Source: an uncultured Clostridia bacterium
GTDB taxonomy: Bacteria > Bacillota > Clostridia > Christensenellales > UBA1242
Direction of reading: 5' to 3'
DNA: 64,000 bases
Assembly: GCA_934747775.1 (NCBI GenBank)
Contig: CAKVHA010000001.1
Span: 62,001-126,000, forward strand
Below the pieces are notes generated by a model, which was not told the origin of the DNA, did not search any database, and was given only the letters and a program-made list of their open reading frames with translations. The first letter of the stretch is position 1; every line of letters begins with the position of its first letter. Positions 35,715 to 44,121 of this stretch are shown piece after piece. The position numbers and the translations under genes are program-made.

Positions 35715-36575
35715 ATGTCAATTCCATCTGATGTTTTAATTAATTGGTCAAAGCCAGGTAAAAGCGATAATTCAAAAATTACATATGAAAAATTAAGCAG
35801 TGTAATAAATTCCAAATTATATGATAATTATGAATTATTTTTACAGGGTTCATATCATAACACAACACATGTAAAAGAAAATAGTGATATAGATGTGGTA
35901 GTTCTAAACAAAAATATTGTTATTAATAACACCCTCTATGGTCTGCAAGGAAATCTTGAAGGCTTGAAAAATTGGAAGTCTAGTTTATTTTATAAAATAC
36001 AAGGATCACAGAACTTTAATTTTTCTTTAGGAAATAAAACAATAAAATATTCTGGTAACATAAGCTATGTACCTGCAGACATTGTTCCTTGTGGTTATTA
36101 CAAAAGTGCAGTTATCGGTTCTCAATTAGGTACTATTTTATATGATAGTCATTCAAAAAAATATTTTATTAACTACCCTAAACAACATTATGAAAATGGG
36201 GCTCTAAAAAGTCAACAAACAAATGGCAACTTTAAAAAAACAGTTCGAATGTTTAAAAATGCAAGAAATCGTGCTGTCAAAAAAGGCTTGTTGCAGAATG
36301 AGGATATTGCGCCTTCATATTTCCTAGAATGCTTAATATACAATGTTCCAAACAGTTGTTTTAATGGAAACGAGCAGGACATATTTTATAACACAGAATG
36401 TTGGCTACTGCAAAACAAACACATTTTTTCAAATATGAAGTGTCAAAACGGAATTCAAAAACTCTTCGGTTATGACGACAATAATGTGTTAACCTACAAT
36501 AAATGGTCCACTAGCAATGCTATTACTTTTATCAATGCTATTGCAAATCTTTGGAACAATTGGGGCCGTTTATGA
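35715..36575 (+). CDS. CBASS CD-NTase (cGAS/DncV-like cyclic-oligonucleotide synthase)
   Basis: A 286-residue nucleotidyltransferase expected to make a cyclic nucleotide signal on phage infection. The active site is visible: LQGSYHNTTH (G45-S46) followed by NSDIDVVVL (D58, D60), and the third carboxylate D122 in YVPADIVPC. This is the usual CD-NTase arrangement. The helical C-terminal half (NFKKTVRMFKNARNRAV; APSYFLECLIYNVP) fits the OAS/CD-NTase lid. AGGAG precedes the ATG. The TGA overlaps the next ATG (ATGA), coupling it to a membrane effector. The cyclic product cannot be deduced. Confidence 0.88.
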   Translation: MSIPSDVLINWSKPGKSDNSKITYEKLSSVINSKLYDNYELFLQGSYHNTTHVKENSDIDVVVLNKNIVINNTLYGLQGNLEGLKNWKSSLFYKIQGSQNFNFSLGNKTIKYSGNISYVPADIVPCGYYKSAVIGSQLGTILYDSHSKKYFINYPKQHYENGALKSQQTNGNFKKTVRMFKNARNRAVKKGLLQNEDIAPSYFLECLIYNVPNSCFNGNEQDIFYNTECWLLQNKHIFSNMKCQNGIQKLFGYDDNNVLTYNKWSTSNAITFINAIANLWNNWGRL

Positions 36576-37150
36576 GATATTCAGTAACAGACGATAAAAG
36601 AAACGCTATAGAATGTGTTTTATATCTAATTTCTTGCATTGTATGTGTTGTATTAGAAGTTTTCTTGTTGAATAAAATAGTTATTAACGACCCCACATTA
36701 CATGTTTTGTGGATTTTATTTCAATGTGCAGTAAGTATAAGTCCCGTTTTTATTGTTTGGACAATAAAGAAATTCTTATGTAATTTTTTGCTTAAAATAT
36801 GCAATATAAAAAACTTGTCAGGAACATATAATGTTGAAATCCAAAGTAATTATAAAAATGGAAATACTTCTCATGCAAAAATTGAAATAATTCAAACTTT
36901 TGATAAAATACAAATTTGTTTTCTTGCCGACAATAGTAAATCTTGTGCTATTAACGCAAAAATTGAAAATACCAATATATACCCTAAATTATATTACTCT
37001 TATACAAATGAAGGTAATGGAGCCGACAAAAACAATAAAACACATGTTGGAACTGCTGTCCTTACATTTTTAGAAAAAAAAATTGATGGATATTATTATA
37101 ATAATGGCAAAGATAGGTCTACTTATGGAACAATTAAATCTTTAGACTAA
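36572..37150 (+). CDS. Cap15-like CBASS effector (two TM segments plus beta-barrel)
   Basis: A 192-residue protein with membrane segments at about 14-35 and 42-64. The beta-strand-rich C-terminus (about 82-192) includes LSGTYNVEIQ, HAKIEIIQTFDKIQICFLA and GTAVLTFLEKKIDGYYYNN. This architecture is that of Cap15, a CBASS effector whose ligand-sensing beta-barrel triggers membrane disruption. Pairing with a CD-NTase through an ATGA overlap, with no further genes, gives a minimal two-gene (type I) CBASS. Assignment is from architecture and context; no alignment was possible. Confidence 0.82.
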   Translation: MRYSVTDDKRNAIECVLYLISCIVCVVLEVFLLNKIVINDPTLHVLWILFQCAVSISPVFIVWTIKKFLCNFLLKICNIKNLSGTYNVEIQSNYKNGNTSHAKIEIIQTFDKIQICFLADNSKSCAINAKIENTNIYPKLYYSYTNEGNGADKNNKTHVGTAVLTFLEKKIDGYYYNNGKDRSTYGTIKSLD

Positions 37151-37193
37151 TTCTAACCCACCTATCCCCAATATAGACTTTAAAGTTAGAATT
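37149..37193 (+). other. Inverted repeat after the effector gene
   Basis: AATTCTAAC and GTTAGAATT, a perfect 9-bp inverted repeat around 27 bases. There is no T-run. It lies just inside DR2 and could be an element end or a weak transcription barrier. Confidence 0.4.
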
Positions 37194-37209
37194 GGATAGC
37201 ATTGGCTTT

Positions 37210-37342
37210 GCCAGTAGAGAACTGTACGCAGCATCGTGAAAATGAGAAATGCGTGCAGTTTTTTGTTTTACATGAATGTTTTGTTGATTGTAAAAAATTA
37301 CAAGAGAACACAGCCAAATTTAATTTATCTAACACTTTAAAA
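37210..37342 (+). repeat. Direct repeat DR2 downstream of the CBASS operon
   Basis: Second copy of the tRNA-Ser 3'-end repeat. It begins GCCAGTAGAGAACTG and retains the terminator hairpin (37220-37264). It lacks the tRNA body, so it marks the far boundary of the insertion. Confidence 0.9.
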
Positions 37343-37391
37343 ATCTTTATGTGGTTAAAAGCTGTGTTTTAAAGGGAACTTTTGGTTAAGT

Positions 37392-37420
37392 TTGACTTTT
37401 GGGGGCTAATGTGGTATACT
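37392..37420 (+). promoter_or_regulatory. Strong promoter with the ATG at the predicted +1
   Basis: TTGACT at 37392-37397, a 17-bp spacer ending TGG, TATACT at 37415-37420. The ATG at 37427 is exactly where transcription should start, which predicts a leaderless mRNA. Confidence 0.8.
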
Positions 37421-37426
37421 AATTAT

Positions 37427-38920
37427 ATGAAGATTAAGGAAATTTTAAAAGAAAAAGAATTTAAAGATTTTGAAGATGCGGTCATTAAAATAAAGTTAGA
37501 TTGTTTGGCAAAAACCGACAACAATCCGTACATTCGCAAAAACAACATTTCAACCCATATTGATGTCGACAAAGTTTTAAACGATGGCACCATATTTGAA
37601 AACTTGGCGAGCAATTATCACAATGCACAAAATTGCCTAGATGCACTTTACGAAAAACACTGCACCGAATATGACAGCCTTTACAATTTCGAGAGTGATT
37701 TATTTAACAGCCTTAAAGGCTATGTGTCAAATCAAGGAGTTTTGGCTTCTAAAAACGAATTGCCTGTGCGAAAACTAACCACCGAAGAAGCGGTTAAATA
37801 CGAAGAATTACGCAACTTATACATTCAAATAATTAGAAGCATAAGTAAAGACCTTGCCGATTCTCAGCTAATTGCCGAATCACTAAAAACTGTGCCAATG
37901 GAGATTTTTGCTGATTATGCTGACAAAGTGGAAAAAGTTGTGGATGATAGATATAAAAAGTCCAAAAACAACAGCCCAAGACTTGGCATTTTGCACGATT
38001 ATTTATCCACAATTGTGCCTTTTTCTAGCGGAAGCGGTGACAACCTTGTGACTCAAAAAATAGACATAAACACAACGCGACTAAAAGGAACTGACCCAAA
38101 GTACGCGTCTATGCCAAGCCACCTAAAAGTCCTTGCGTTTTTGGAAAACCAGCTACTGCTTTCCGACACAGGGCTGGACAAACAAAATGTTGGGTTTGAC
38201 GGATACAGATTTTTTAACACCTTGACAAACAGCACCATTTCTACAACAACCCTAAAGCTTAACTTAACAAGGCTTGAAAATGCCGACATCACAAAGCAGT
38301 CTAATTTTGTTTTGGATGAGGACTTTGCCGATATGTTAATTTCTATTCACAAAGTACACCGCAAGGTTAGAAATAAGGACACAGTTAGAAAGGTTGAAGT
38401 TGTAGACGGCGACACGATAATAACAATCAAAACCTTATTTAAGCCTGTTTTTGACGATGTGCCACGCTCAACAAAAGATTGTCTACAATTTCGTATGCAA
38501 CTTGGACACTTCTGTAAGGTTAAAGAATATAATGTGACCAAAAACACATTTAACATTGAGTTGTATTATTTTGTCGATCCAAACAGCGAACACGCCATTC
38601 AGCTTTTGCGTCTGGATAAGGTGGCAGATATGTACAAAGGCAAGCCCGCAAGCCACAACCTTCGTGGCAAAGAAAAAATTGATTCAACAATGCACATACA
38701 CAAATACAACCTTATTGACGCGGTTTTAAAAAATTATCAAAGCCCAGAAAGCCTTGGCAAAATGGATATATCATACAACTTTATCACTGGAATAAAACCC
38801 GATATATATTCCGCCGAACAACTTTTCAATGATAAATGCGGAATTTGCAACCACGCTTTAAACCAAAGAAATCGCGAAGTTTTTGAACGCAAACCACCAC
38901 TCCCAGAAAAAGAGAAATAA
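37427..38920 (+). CDS. Protein of unknown function, 497 residues
   Basis: I do not recognise this soluble protein. It is charged, has no signal or membrane segment, and is alpha-helical by composition in the first 200 residues, with more beta-rich stretches later (VEVVDGDTIITIKTLFKPVF). A small Cys motif CGICNHAL near residue 475 could be half a zinc site. The start at 37427 is chosen because a strong promoter places +1 there and there is no Shine-Dalgarno. It is monocistronic, ending at the terminator at 38979. It neighbours the CBASS insertion; whether it is part of a defence island is unknown. Confidence 0.65.
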   Translation: MKIKEILKEKEFKDFEDAVIKIKLDCLAKTDNNPYIRKNNISTHIDVDKVLNDGTIFENLASNYHNAQNCLDALYEKHCTEYDSLYNFESDLFNSLKGYVSNQGVLASKNELPVRKLTTEEAVKYEELRNLYIQIIRSISKDLADSQLIAESLKTVPMEIFADYADKVEKVVDDRYKKSKNNSPRLGILHDYLSTIVPFSSGSGDNLVTQKIDINTTRLKGTDPKYASMPSHLKVLAFLENQLLLSDTGLDKQNVGFDGYRFFNTLTNSTISTTTLKLNLTRLENADITKQSNFVLDEDFADMLISIHKVHRKVRNKDTVRKVEVVDGDTIITIKTLFKPVFDDVPRSTKDCLQFRMQLGHFCKVKEYNVTKNTFNIELYYFVDPNSEHAIQLLRLDKVADMYKGKPASHNLRGKEKIDSTMHIHKYNLIDAVLKNYQSPESLGKMDISYNFITGIKPDIYSAEQLFNDKCGICNHALNQRNREVFERKPPLPEKEK

Positions 38921-38978
38921 ACATAAAGACGGACATTAAACTGATATAAAAAACATAATAAAACCCTTAAGAACACAA

Positions 38979-39011
38979 AAAAATGACACCGTTCAAAGTG
39001 TCATTTTTTTT
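38979..39011 (+). terminator. Rho-independent terminator
   Basis: AAATGACAC, loop of 8, GTGTCATTTTTTTT. Confidence 0.9.
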
Positions 39012-39077
39012 GTGGATTTTACATCTGAATGAGCTGCTGAAAACGAAAAATGATGTTTGGTTTTGTAATAATAGGAT

Positions 39078-39106
39078 TTTACAAATTGCCATATTTTTGA
39101 TATACT
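39078..39106 (+). promoter_or_regulatory. Promoter of the LysR-type regulator
   Basis: TTTACA at 39078-39083, a 17-bp spacer ending TGA, TATACT at 39101-39106. Confidence 0.75.
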
Positions 39107-39168
39107 AACGATATAATTTCGTTTCTTCTAAAAAACAAATGAGTTTCAAAAGATTAAAAGGAGGCAAA

Positions 39169-40074
39169 ATGAAGGATCTACTGAATATTGATTTTAATTT
39201 ATATAAATCATTTTATTTTGTTGCCAAAGAAGGGAGTTTTAGTCGGGCGGCAGAGTGTTTGTATGTAACACAGCCTCTAATAAGCAACAATGTGAAAACG
39301 CTAGAGGAGTTGTTGAATGCAAAACTTTTTGAAAGAACAACAAAAAGAGTTCTTCTGACTGCTGTTGGTCAGCATTTGTATGAAAGAATAGAAAATTGTT
39401 ACAATTTATTGATTGATATTGAAAGAAATGTAAAGATGTTGCAAGATTCTACTTTTGGCGAAATAAAGGTTGGCGTAACAAATGATATTGGTGTTTATTA
39501 TGTGTCATTTTTTATTAAAGACTTTTTAAAGAAATATCCACAAGTAAAGTTCGTCGTCTTGGATAAAGAAAAAACTAACTTAGTTGAATCGTTAAAAAAT
39601 AGACATTTAGATGTGGTATTTATATCAGATCCGAGTGAAACAGTTGTAAAGGGTCTGGAATTTTGTCTGTTGCAAAGAACTACTGGTTGTTTTGTTGGTC
39701 CTGCATCAAAAGTCCAGAATAAAATATATAGTGTAAGTGATTTTAGCGGGAAGAACTTTGCATTACCTTCTTTTAAAAGTAAGTCAAGGCAGTATTTAGA
39801 TGCAATGTTTTATCAAAAAAATGTTAAAATAAATGTGGTATTGGAAACAAATTCAACAAATATTGGCTTAAATTTGATGAACACTAATATAGATGTAGCT
39901 TATTTTAATAAATTGTATATTAATACTGTCTTAAAAGATTGCAATCTTAAGCTATATCAAACAAACATTGATTTTCCACCTATAAATATATATATTGCAT
40001 ATCATCAAAAATACAATACATATGCCTCAGAAAACTTTATAAAATTTATCAAGGAAAAAGTGGTGGATTTATAA
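39169..40074 (+). CDS. LysR-family transcriptional regulator
   Basis: A 301-residue regulator. The N-terminal winged helix-turn-helix reads LYKSFYFVAKEGSFSRAAEC, then VTQPLISNNVKTLEELL, then FERTTKRVLLTAVG. A periplasmic-binding-protein-like effector domain follows from about residue 90. AAAAGGAGG lies 6 bases before the chosen ATG. It sits immediately upstream of, and on the same strand as, the 13-gene biosynthetic operon. It is therefore the obvious candidate regulator, although classic LysR genes diverge from their target. The ligand is unknown. Confidence 0.92.
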   Translation: MKDLLNIDFNLYKSFYFVAKEGSFSRAAECLYVTQPLISNNVKTLEELLNAKLFERTTKRVLLTAVGQHLYERIENCYNLLIDIERNVKMLQDSTFGEIKVGVTNDIGVYYVSFFIKDFLKKYPQVKFVVLDKEKTNLVESLKNRHLDVVFISDPSETVVKGLEFCLLQRTTGCFVGPASKVQNKIYSVSDFSGKNFALPSFKSKSRQYLDAMFYQKNVKINVVLETNSTNIGLNLMNTNIDVAYFNKLYINTVLKDCNLKLYQTNIDFPPINIYIAYHQKYNTYASENFIKFIKEKVVDL

Positions 40075-40161
40075 TCTTTATTTATAAATATTATAATGAA
40101 TAATAATTTAACATTATAATTCGTTTTGAGTTATTATATTACTAATAAGGGTGTAAGAAAT

Positions 40162-40620
40162 ATGAAAATGAATTATTTTGTTATAAAAAACAAATGTATA
40201 GATACGCTCTTAATTGATCGTATCTATTTTGTTACTTCGAATATTGAAAAATGCTATCCAAAGCATAAGGAGTGGTTTTATCAAAAATTTATTCCTGGGT
40301 TGGAGAATGGCGAAAGAATTATTGTATATTGCCAAGTCGATAAAGAAATTGCAGGTGTTGTATTTTTAAAAAATACACCAGTAGAAAAAAAAATTTGTAC
40401 AATATATGTTAGTAATAATTTTAGGAATAAGCGTATTGGAACAAGGTTGTTGGAATATTCATTTGATATTCTACAAACTTCAAAACCCCTTATTACCTTC
40501 TCGGAGGAAAAACTTGAATATTTTGAAAAAATAATAAAGAAATATAGCTGGGAACTGGTTGAAACTAGACAAGATTTATATCAAAAAGGTAAAAAGGAGT
40601 ATTTTTATAATGGAAAATAA
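40162..40620 (+). CDS. GNAT-family acetyltransferase, first gene of the biosynthetic operon
   Basis: A 152-residue GNAT. The acetyl-CoA region is ICTIYVSNNFRNKRIGTRLLEYSFDIL, with the R/Q-x-x-G-x-G/A type loop as RNKRIGTR. The start is uncertain: the ribosome binding site is weak (AAGGGTG), and both 40162 and 40168 are possible. It overlaps the next gene by 11 bases. AGA dominates among arginine codons here and through the following genes, unlike gyrB or ftsH, which use CGT/CGC freely. Confidence 0.75.
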   Translation: MKMNYFVIKNKCIDTLLIDRIYFVTSNIEKCYPKHKEWFYQKFIPGLENGERIIVYCQVDKEIAGVVFLKNTPVEKKICTIYVSNNFRNKRIGTRLLEYSFDILQTSKPLITFSEEKLEYFEKIIKKYSWELVETRQDLYQKGKKEYFYNGK

Positions 40621-41083
40621 AAAAGAAATAATGTTGGCTTGCCCAATCGGTAAATACTTAACAAAGGATGGTATTGATAAGACTTTTGAACAGGCAATAA
40701 AAGAGATATATTCATTGATTCAACAATATACTCAAAGAATTGCTTTTTCATTAAAAAGAGAAGATTATGGTAGAAATAAGATGTGGGGAGATGTGTGTAC
40801 ACCTCTTGATTTCAATGATGTAAGAAACTGTAAGTATATTATTGCATTTCCAGAAGATTCGGGTGGAGTAGCAGTGGAATTGGGCTGGGCTAGTGCATGG
40901 CAAAAAGAGTTGTTGGTGTTTGTTGATGAAAAATATCGAACGAGTGAACTGATTAAATTTATAGATTTGGTAACGCCAGCAAAAGTCGTAAAAATTAACA
41001 CATCCAATGGCTATCAAAATGTTATGCCAGTAATAAAGAAAGAAATAAATTTATTTTTATCACAAAAGTTTAATAAGGAGTAA
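40610..41083 (+). CDS. Nucleoside 2-deoxyribosyltransferase-like protein
   Basis: A 157-residue protein with the fold signature of the N-deoxyribosyltransferase superfamily. IMLACPIGKYLTKDGIDKTF occupies the first strand and loop, CKYIIAFPEDSGGVAVELGW carries the catalytic-type Glu, and ELLVFVDEKY follows. Members cleave or transfer the N-glycosidic bond of (deoxy)nucleosides or nucleotides. AAAAGGAG lies 12 bases before the ATG. In this context it may release or exchange a base from a nucleoside or nucleotide intermediate; that is inference. Confidence 0.65.
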   Translation: MENKKEIMLACPIGKYLTKDGIDKTFEQAIKEIYSLIQQYTQRIAFSLKREDYGRNKMWGDVCTPLDFNDVRNCKYIIAFPEDSGGVAVELGWASAWQKELLVFVDEKYRTSELIKFIDLVTPAKVVKINTSNGYQNVMPVIKKEINLFLSQKFNKE

Positions 41084-41089
41084 TGGTAA

Positions 41090-42070
41090 ATGAAGAATTT
41101 AAAATATATGTTTATTAGAGTTTCAGAAAATTGCAATAGCAGATGCTTTATGTGTGGATTTGCAGGTAAACACGATTCTTATAATTTAACTGATGAGAAG
41201 TTTGAAAATCTTCTTTCGTTGATGAAAAAAGAAGGTACTTATGAAGTAGTTAGGTTTACTGGTGGAGAACCTATGATGCATCCACATTTGGCTCACTTTA
41301 TTAAACGCTGTAAAGAAGAAGGTTATAAGACATCAATCATTAGCAATTGTTACCTATTGCCAATGTTGTATAAAAATTTATGTGATGCAGGACTAGATCA
41401 AATTATTGTTAGTCTTGATGGTGCAACAAGAGAAGTTCATGATTCATTAAGAAACTTTAATGGGTGTTTTGATAACATAAAAAATGGAATTGCTTTAGTG
41501 AAAAAAGAATATCCTAATGTAAAAATTAGAGTAAATACAGTTGTAAGTGGAAAAAACATTGAAACTTTGGAAGATATGTTAGATCTTTTAATAGATTGGG
41601 GAGTTGATGCGTGGTCGCTAATTCCATTGCGTTCACCTGAGAATAGTTATAAGGATAAAATTGAAAGCTGTTACAAGATTTATGAAAAGTTTAAACAAAG
41701 GGTTGAAAATATTGAAAAACCTAAGATGTTAGGATTTTGTAAACAATGGGCAGGTAGAACACCTGATGAAATGAAAAATCTATTTGAAAATAATAAACCA
41801 TATAGCCCAAATGGCAAATGTAGATTGGTTGAAAGAGTAAGGTTTTATATACCAAATCCAGAGATGATTGTGCCATGTAATTGTGCGGCTCATAGAGTCG
41901 AACAAATTTCGATCAACAAGAAAAAGTTTGAAGATTTGGAAAAAGATGCAGAAAACATGCAAAACTGGCTTCAAGAAAATGGTCCAAGCGTTTGCACGGG
42001 GTGTGAACCATTGAATGTGTTTATGGCGGAAAATCCGGACTGTATTGATGAAGACTTATTTGCTTTTTAA
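41090..42070 (+). CDS. Radical SAM enzyme with C-terminal auxiliary-cluster-like cysteines
   Basis: A 326-residue radical SAM protein. The [4Fe-4S]-SAM site is CNSRCFMC (C15, C19, C22). FTGGEPMMHP is the SAM-binding GGE motif, and IIVSLDGATREVHDSLR is a typical strand. The C-terminus has further cysteines (PCNCAAHR; VCTGCEP), suggesting a twitch or SPASM-type auxiliary cluster. Such enzymes act on peptides, sugars or nucleosides. AAGGAG precedes the ATG. Flanking genes for PLP enzymes and sugar nucleotides favour a small-molecule or glycan substrate. Confidence 0.88.
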   Translation: MKNLKYMFIRVSENCNSRCFMCGFAGKHDSYNLTDEKFENLLSLMKKEGTYEVVRFTGGEPMMHPHLAHFIKRCKEEGYKTSIISNCYLLPMLYKNLCDAGLDQIIVSLDGATREVHDSLRNFNGCFDNIKNGIALVKKEYPNVKIRVNTVVSGKNIETLEDMLDLLIDWGVDAWSLIPLRSPENSYKDKIESCYKIYEKFKQRVENIEKPKMLGFCKQWAGRTPDEMKNLFENNKPYSPNGKCRLVERVRFYIPNPEMIVPCNCAAHRVEQISINKKKFEDLEKDAENMQNWLQENGPSVCTGCEPLNVFMAENPDCIDEDLFAF

Positions 42071-42079
42071 GGGGGAAAT

Positions 42080-42970
42080 GTGAAGAAATATTTGCTTTAT
42101 TCAGGATCTTTAGCAATAGAAACGGTTTTGCTTAATGAGTATAATGGTAAAAAAGCAAAAATTGTAATTCCAGCAAATACTTGTCATAGGGTTTTGACCG
42201 CAATATTAAGAGCCAATTGTATCCCAATATTTATTCAGCCACAAAACGGATTAGTTTTAACTAAAGAAGATGTGGGATTTCTTATTGCTAATAAGATAGA
42301 TTTTGATTGTGTTATTTTGGTTTTTCAATATGGTTTGTTTGTTGATGTAGAGGAGATTAGAAAAATAATATCCAATAAGGTTATTATTGAGGATATTTCA
42401 CAAACCATTATGTATGATAAATGTGGTAATTGTAGTGATTATGTGGTAGGAAGTTTTAATAAAACTAAACCACTTAGTGTTGGAGTTGGTGGATTTATTG
42501 CGACAAATAAGCAAGTTGACATTCTTGATTACGAAAATATGCAAAGCCGATATAGTGAAAATGTTTTGTTGCCATATACTTTACAAAATATTGATATTGA
42601 TTTTAATAAACTTCAGACAAAAGCAAAAAAGAATATTAATAAAAAATTTAAGATTATTGACTCAATAATATCTACATTCGATTTGCTTAATATTAAATGT
42701 TTTGTAGATAATTATGAAAGAAACACATACAATAGGCTTCCTGTCATTTGCAAAACAGAGCAAGAAATGGATAATTTAGAAGCTTCGTTAAAGAATTGTA
42801 AGATACCTTATGAAAAACCACATATAAAAAATTTGAGTGAATTATCTATTGCAAAAAATTACAAAGATAATTTCTATAATTTAAGTAATGGTGATAATTT
42901 TATATTTTTAAAATTAAATAATGTGAAAAAATGGGAGGTGAAAAAATGGCTAAAGGAGTTAAAGAAGTAA
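42080..42970 (+). CDS. DegT/DnrJ-like PLP enzyme, divergent
   Basis: A 296-residue protein beginning at GTG, with GGGGGA just upstream. It has the fold type I layout of DegT/DnrJ/EryC1 sugar aminotransferases, shortened and divergent. VIIEDISQTI carries the cofactor-binding Asp, and SFNKTKPLSVGVGGF carries the Schiff-base Lys and the glycine-rich turn. It overlaps the next, more typical, DegT protein by 25 bases. The two may act as a heterodimer or on successive steps. Confidence 0.72.
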   Translation: MKKYLLYSGSLAIETVLLNEYNGKKAKIVIPANTCHRVLTAILRANCIPIFIQPQNGLVLTKEDVGFLIANKIDFDCVILVFQYGLFVDVEEIRKIISNKVIIEDISQTIMYDKCGNCSDYVVGSFNKTKPLSVGVGGFIATNKQVDILDYENMQSRYSENVLLPYTLQNIDIDFNKLQTKAKKNINKKFKIIDSIISTFDLLNIKCFVDNYERNTYNRLPVICKTEQEMDNLEASLKNCKIPYEKPHIKNLSELSIAKNYKDNFYNLSNGDNFIFLKLNNVKKWEVKKWLKELKK

Positions 42971-44121
42971 ATCCTAACAATTTTGGTGCATTGCTATTTG
43001 ATTCCAAAGAAATAAATGCAGTAAAGAAAACTTTGGAAAATAAAATGATTTTTAGATATGGATTAACTAACGAATCAGCTGTTGATAAATTTGAAAGCAA
43101 GATTAAACAGTTGTTTAATGTGTCTTATTGTGTTGGCGTGTCTAGTGGTACAAGTGGGTTAATAGCCGCATTAAGTGCGTGCGATGTTAAGCAGGGTGAC
43201 AGAGTATTGGTTAGTTCTTACACTTTTTTAGCGACTGCACTTGCGGTTATTAAATTTGGAGCTATTCCAGTGCCTATGGAAATTGACGCTATAAAAGGAA
43301 TAGATATTGAAGATTTAAAGAATGAAGTAAGAAAAGGATGTAAAGCTGTTATTGTTGTTCAATTACAGGGTAGGACATTTTATCTTGATGAATTAAGCAA
43401 ATTCTTAAAGAAAAATAATATCCCTCTTATAGAAGATGCTTGTCAAAGTTTTTATTGCAAAAACGAAAAAGCTTATAGCGGAACAATAGGTGACATTGGG
43501 GTGTTTAGTTTCCAACAATTCAAGCAATTGAGTGCTGGTGAAGGTGGTTGTGTAATAACGAATAATGATGTATATGCAACAGCCATAAGAAATTATACTG
43601 ATATGGGGTCGGAAAGGGATGGTTTTCCTTCTTGGAATGGAAAAACCTGCGTGTTTGGTGAAAACTATCGAATGACAAACATATCAGCAAGTATATTGCT
43701 TGAACAATTGAAAAAATTAAAATCTATCATAGCAAAACAGAAAAAGGCGCGAGAATATATAGAAAAAAAACTTATTACTAAAAATATTAAAATTATAAAA
43801 TCATATTATCCACAAGGTGATTCGGGAATGAACTTATTGCTTACTCTATGTAACGGTAGTGATTTTAACAAAGTTGTTGATTATGCCAAAAGACGAGGGG
43901 TTGTAATTAGAAGAATGTGGAGTGGTGTCTATTATGATAATGAGTTATTTAAAAATCATCATCTAACAAGTTTAGACATTAAGGGGGTTGAGTGTGAAAA
44001 AACGATAAAAATCACCAACACCTTACTAACAGTTCCTATTCCACCAATTTTGTCTATAGAAGATTGTAATAAAATTATAAATGTTTTGTATGATTTAAAG
44101 GAAAAAGGCTGGATAGCATAA
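42946..44121 (+). CDS. DegT/DnrJ/EryC1/StrS-family sugar aminotransferase
   Basis: A 391-residue PLP-dependent aminotransferase or dehydratase. Family marks are FRYGLTNESAVDKFE, GVSSGTSGLIAAL, LIEDACQSF (Asp to the pyridine N), FSFQQFKQLSAGEGG (Schiff-base Lys) and NYRMTNISASILLEQL. These enzymes usually transaminate keto-sugar nucleotides. GGGAGGTG precedes the ATG. Its stop overlaps the next start (TAATG). With the nucleotide-sugar dehydrogenase and glycosyltransferase downstream it suggests an amino sugar. Confidence 0.9.
   Translation: MAKGVKEVNPNNFGALLFDSKEINAVKKTLENKMIFRYGLTNESAVDKFESKIKQLFNVSYCVGVSSGTSGLIAALSACDVKQGDRVLVSSYTFLATALAVIKFGAIPVPMEIDAIKGIDIEDLKNEVRKGCKAVIVVQLQGRTFYLDELSKFLKKNNIPLIEDACQSFYCKNEKAYSGTIGDIGVFSFQQFKQLSAGEGGCVITNNDVYATAIRNYTDMGSERDGFPSWNGKTCVFGENYRMTNISASILLEQLKKLKSIIAKQKKAREYIEKKLITKNIKIIKSYYPQGDSGMNLLLTLCNGSDFNKVVDYAKRRGVVIRRMWSGVYYDNELFKNHHLTSLDIKGVECEKTIKITNTLLTVPIPPILSIEDCNKIINVLYDLKEKGWIA

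Noticed and set aside
42080..44121. Two DegT-type genes read as one frameshifted gene
   Set aside because: Each has its own Schiff-base Lys region and N-terminus, and the second has a strong ribosome binding site; they are two proteins overlapping by 25 bases.
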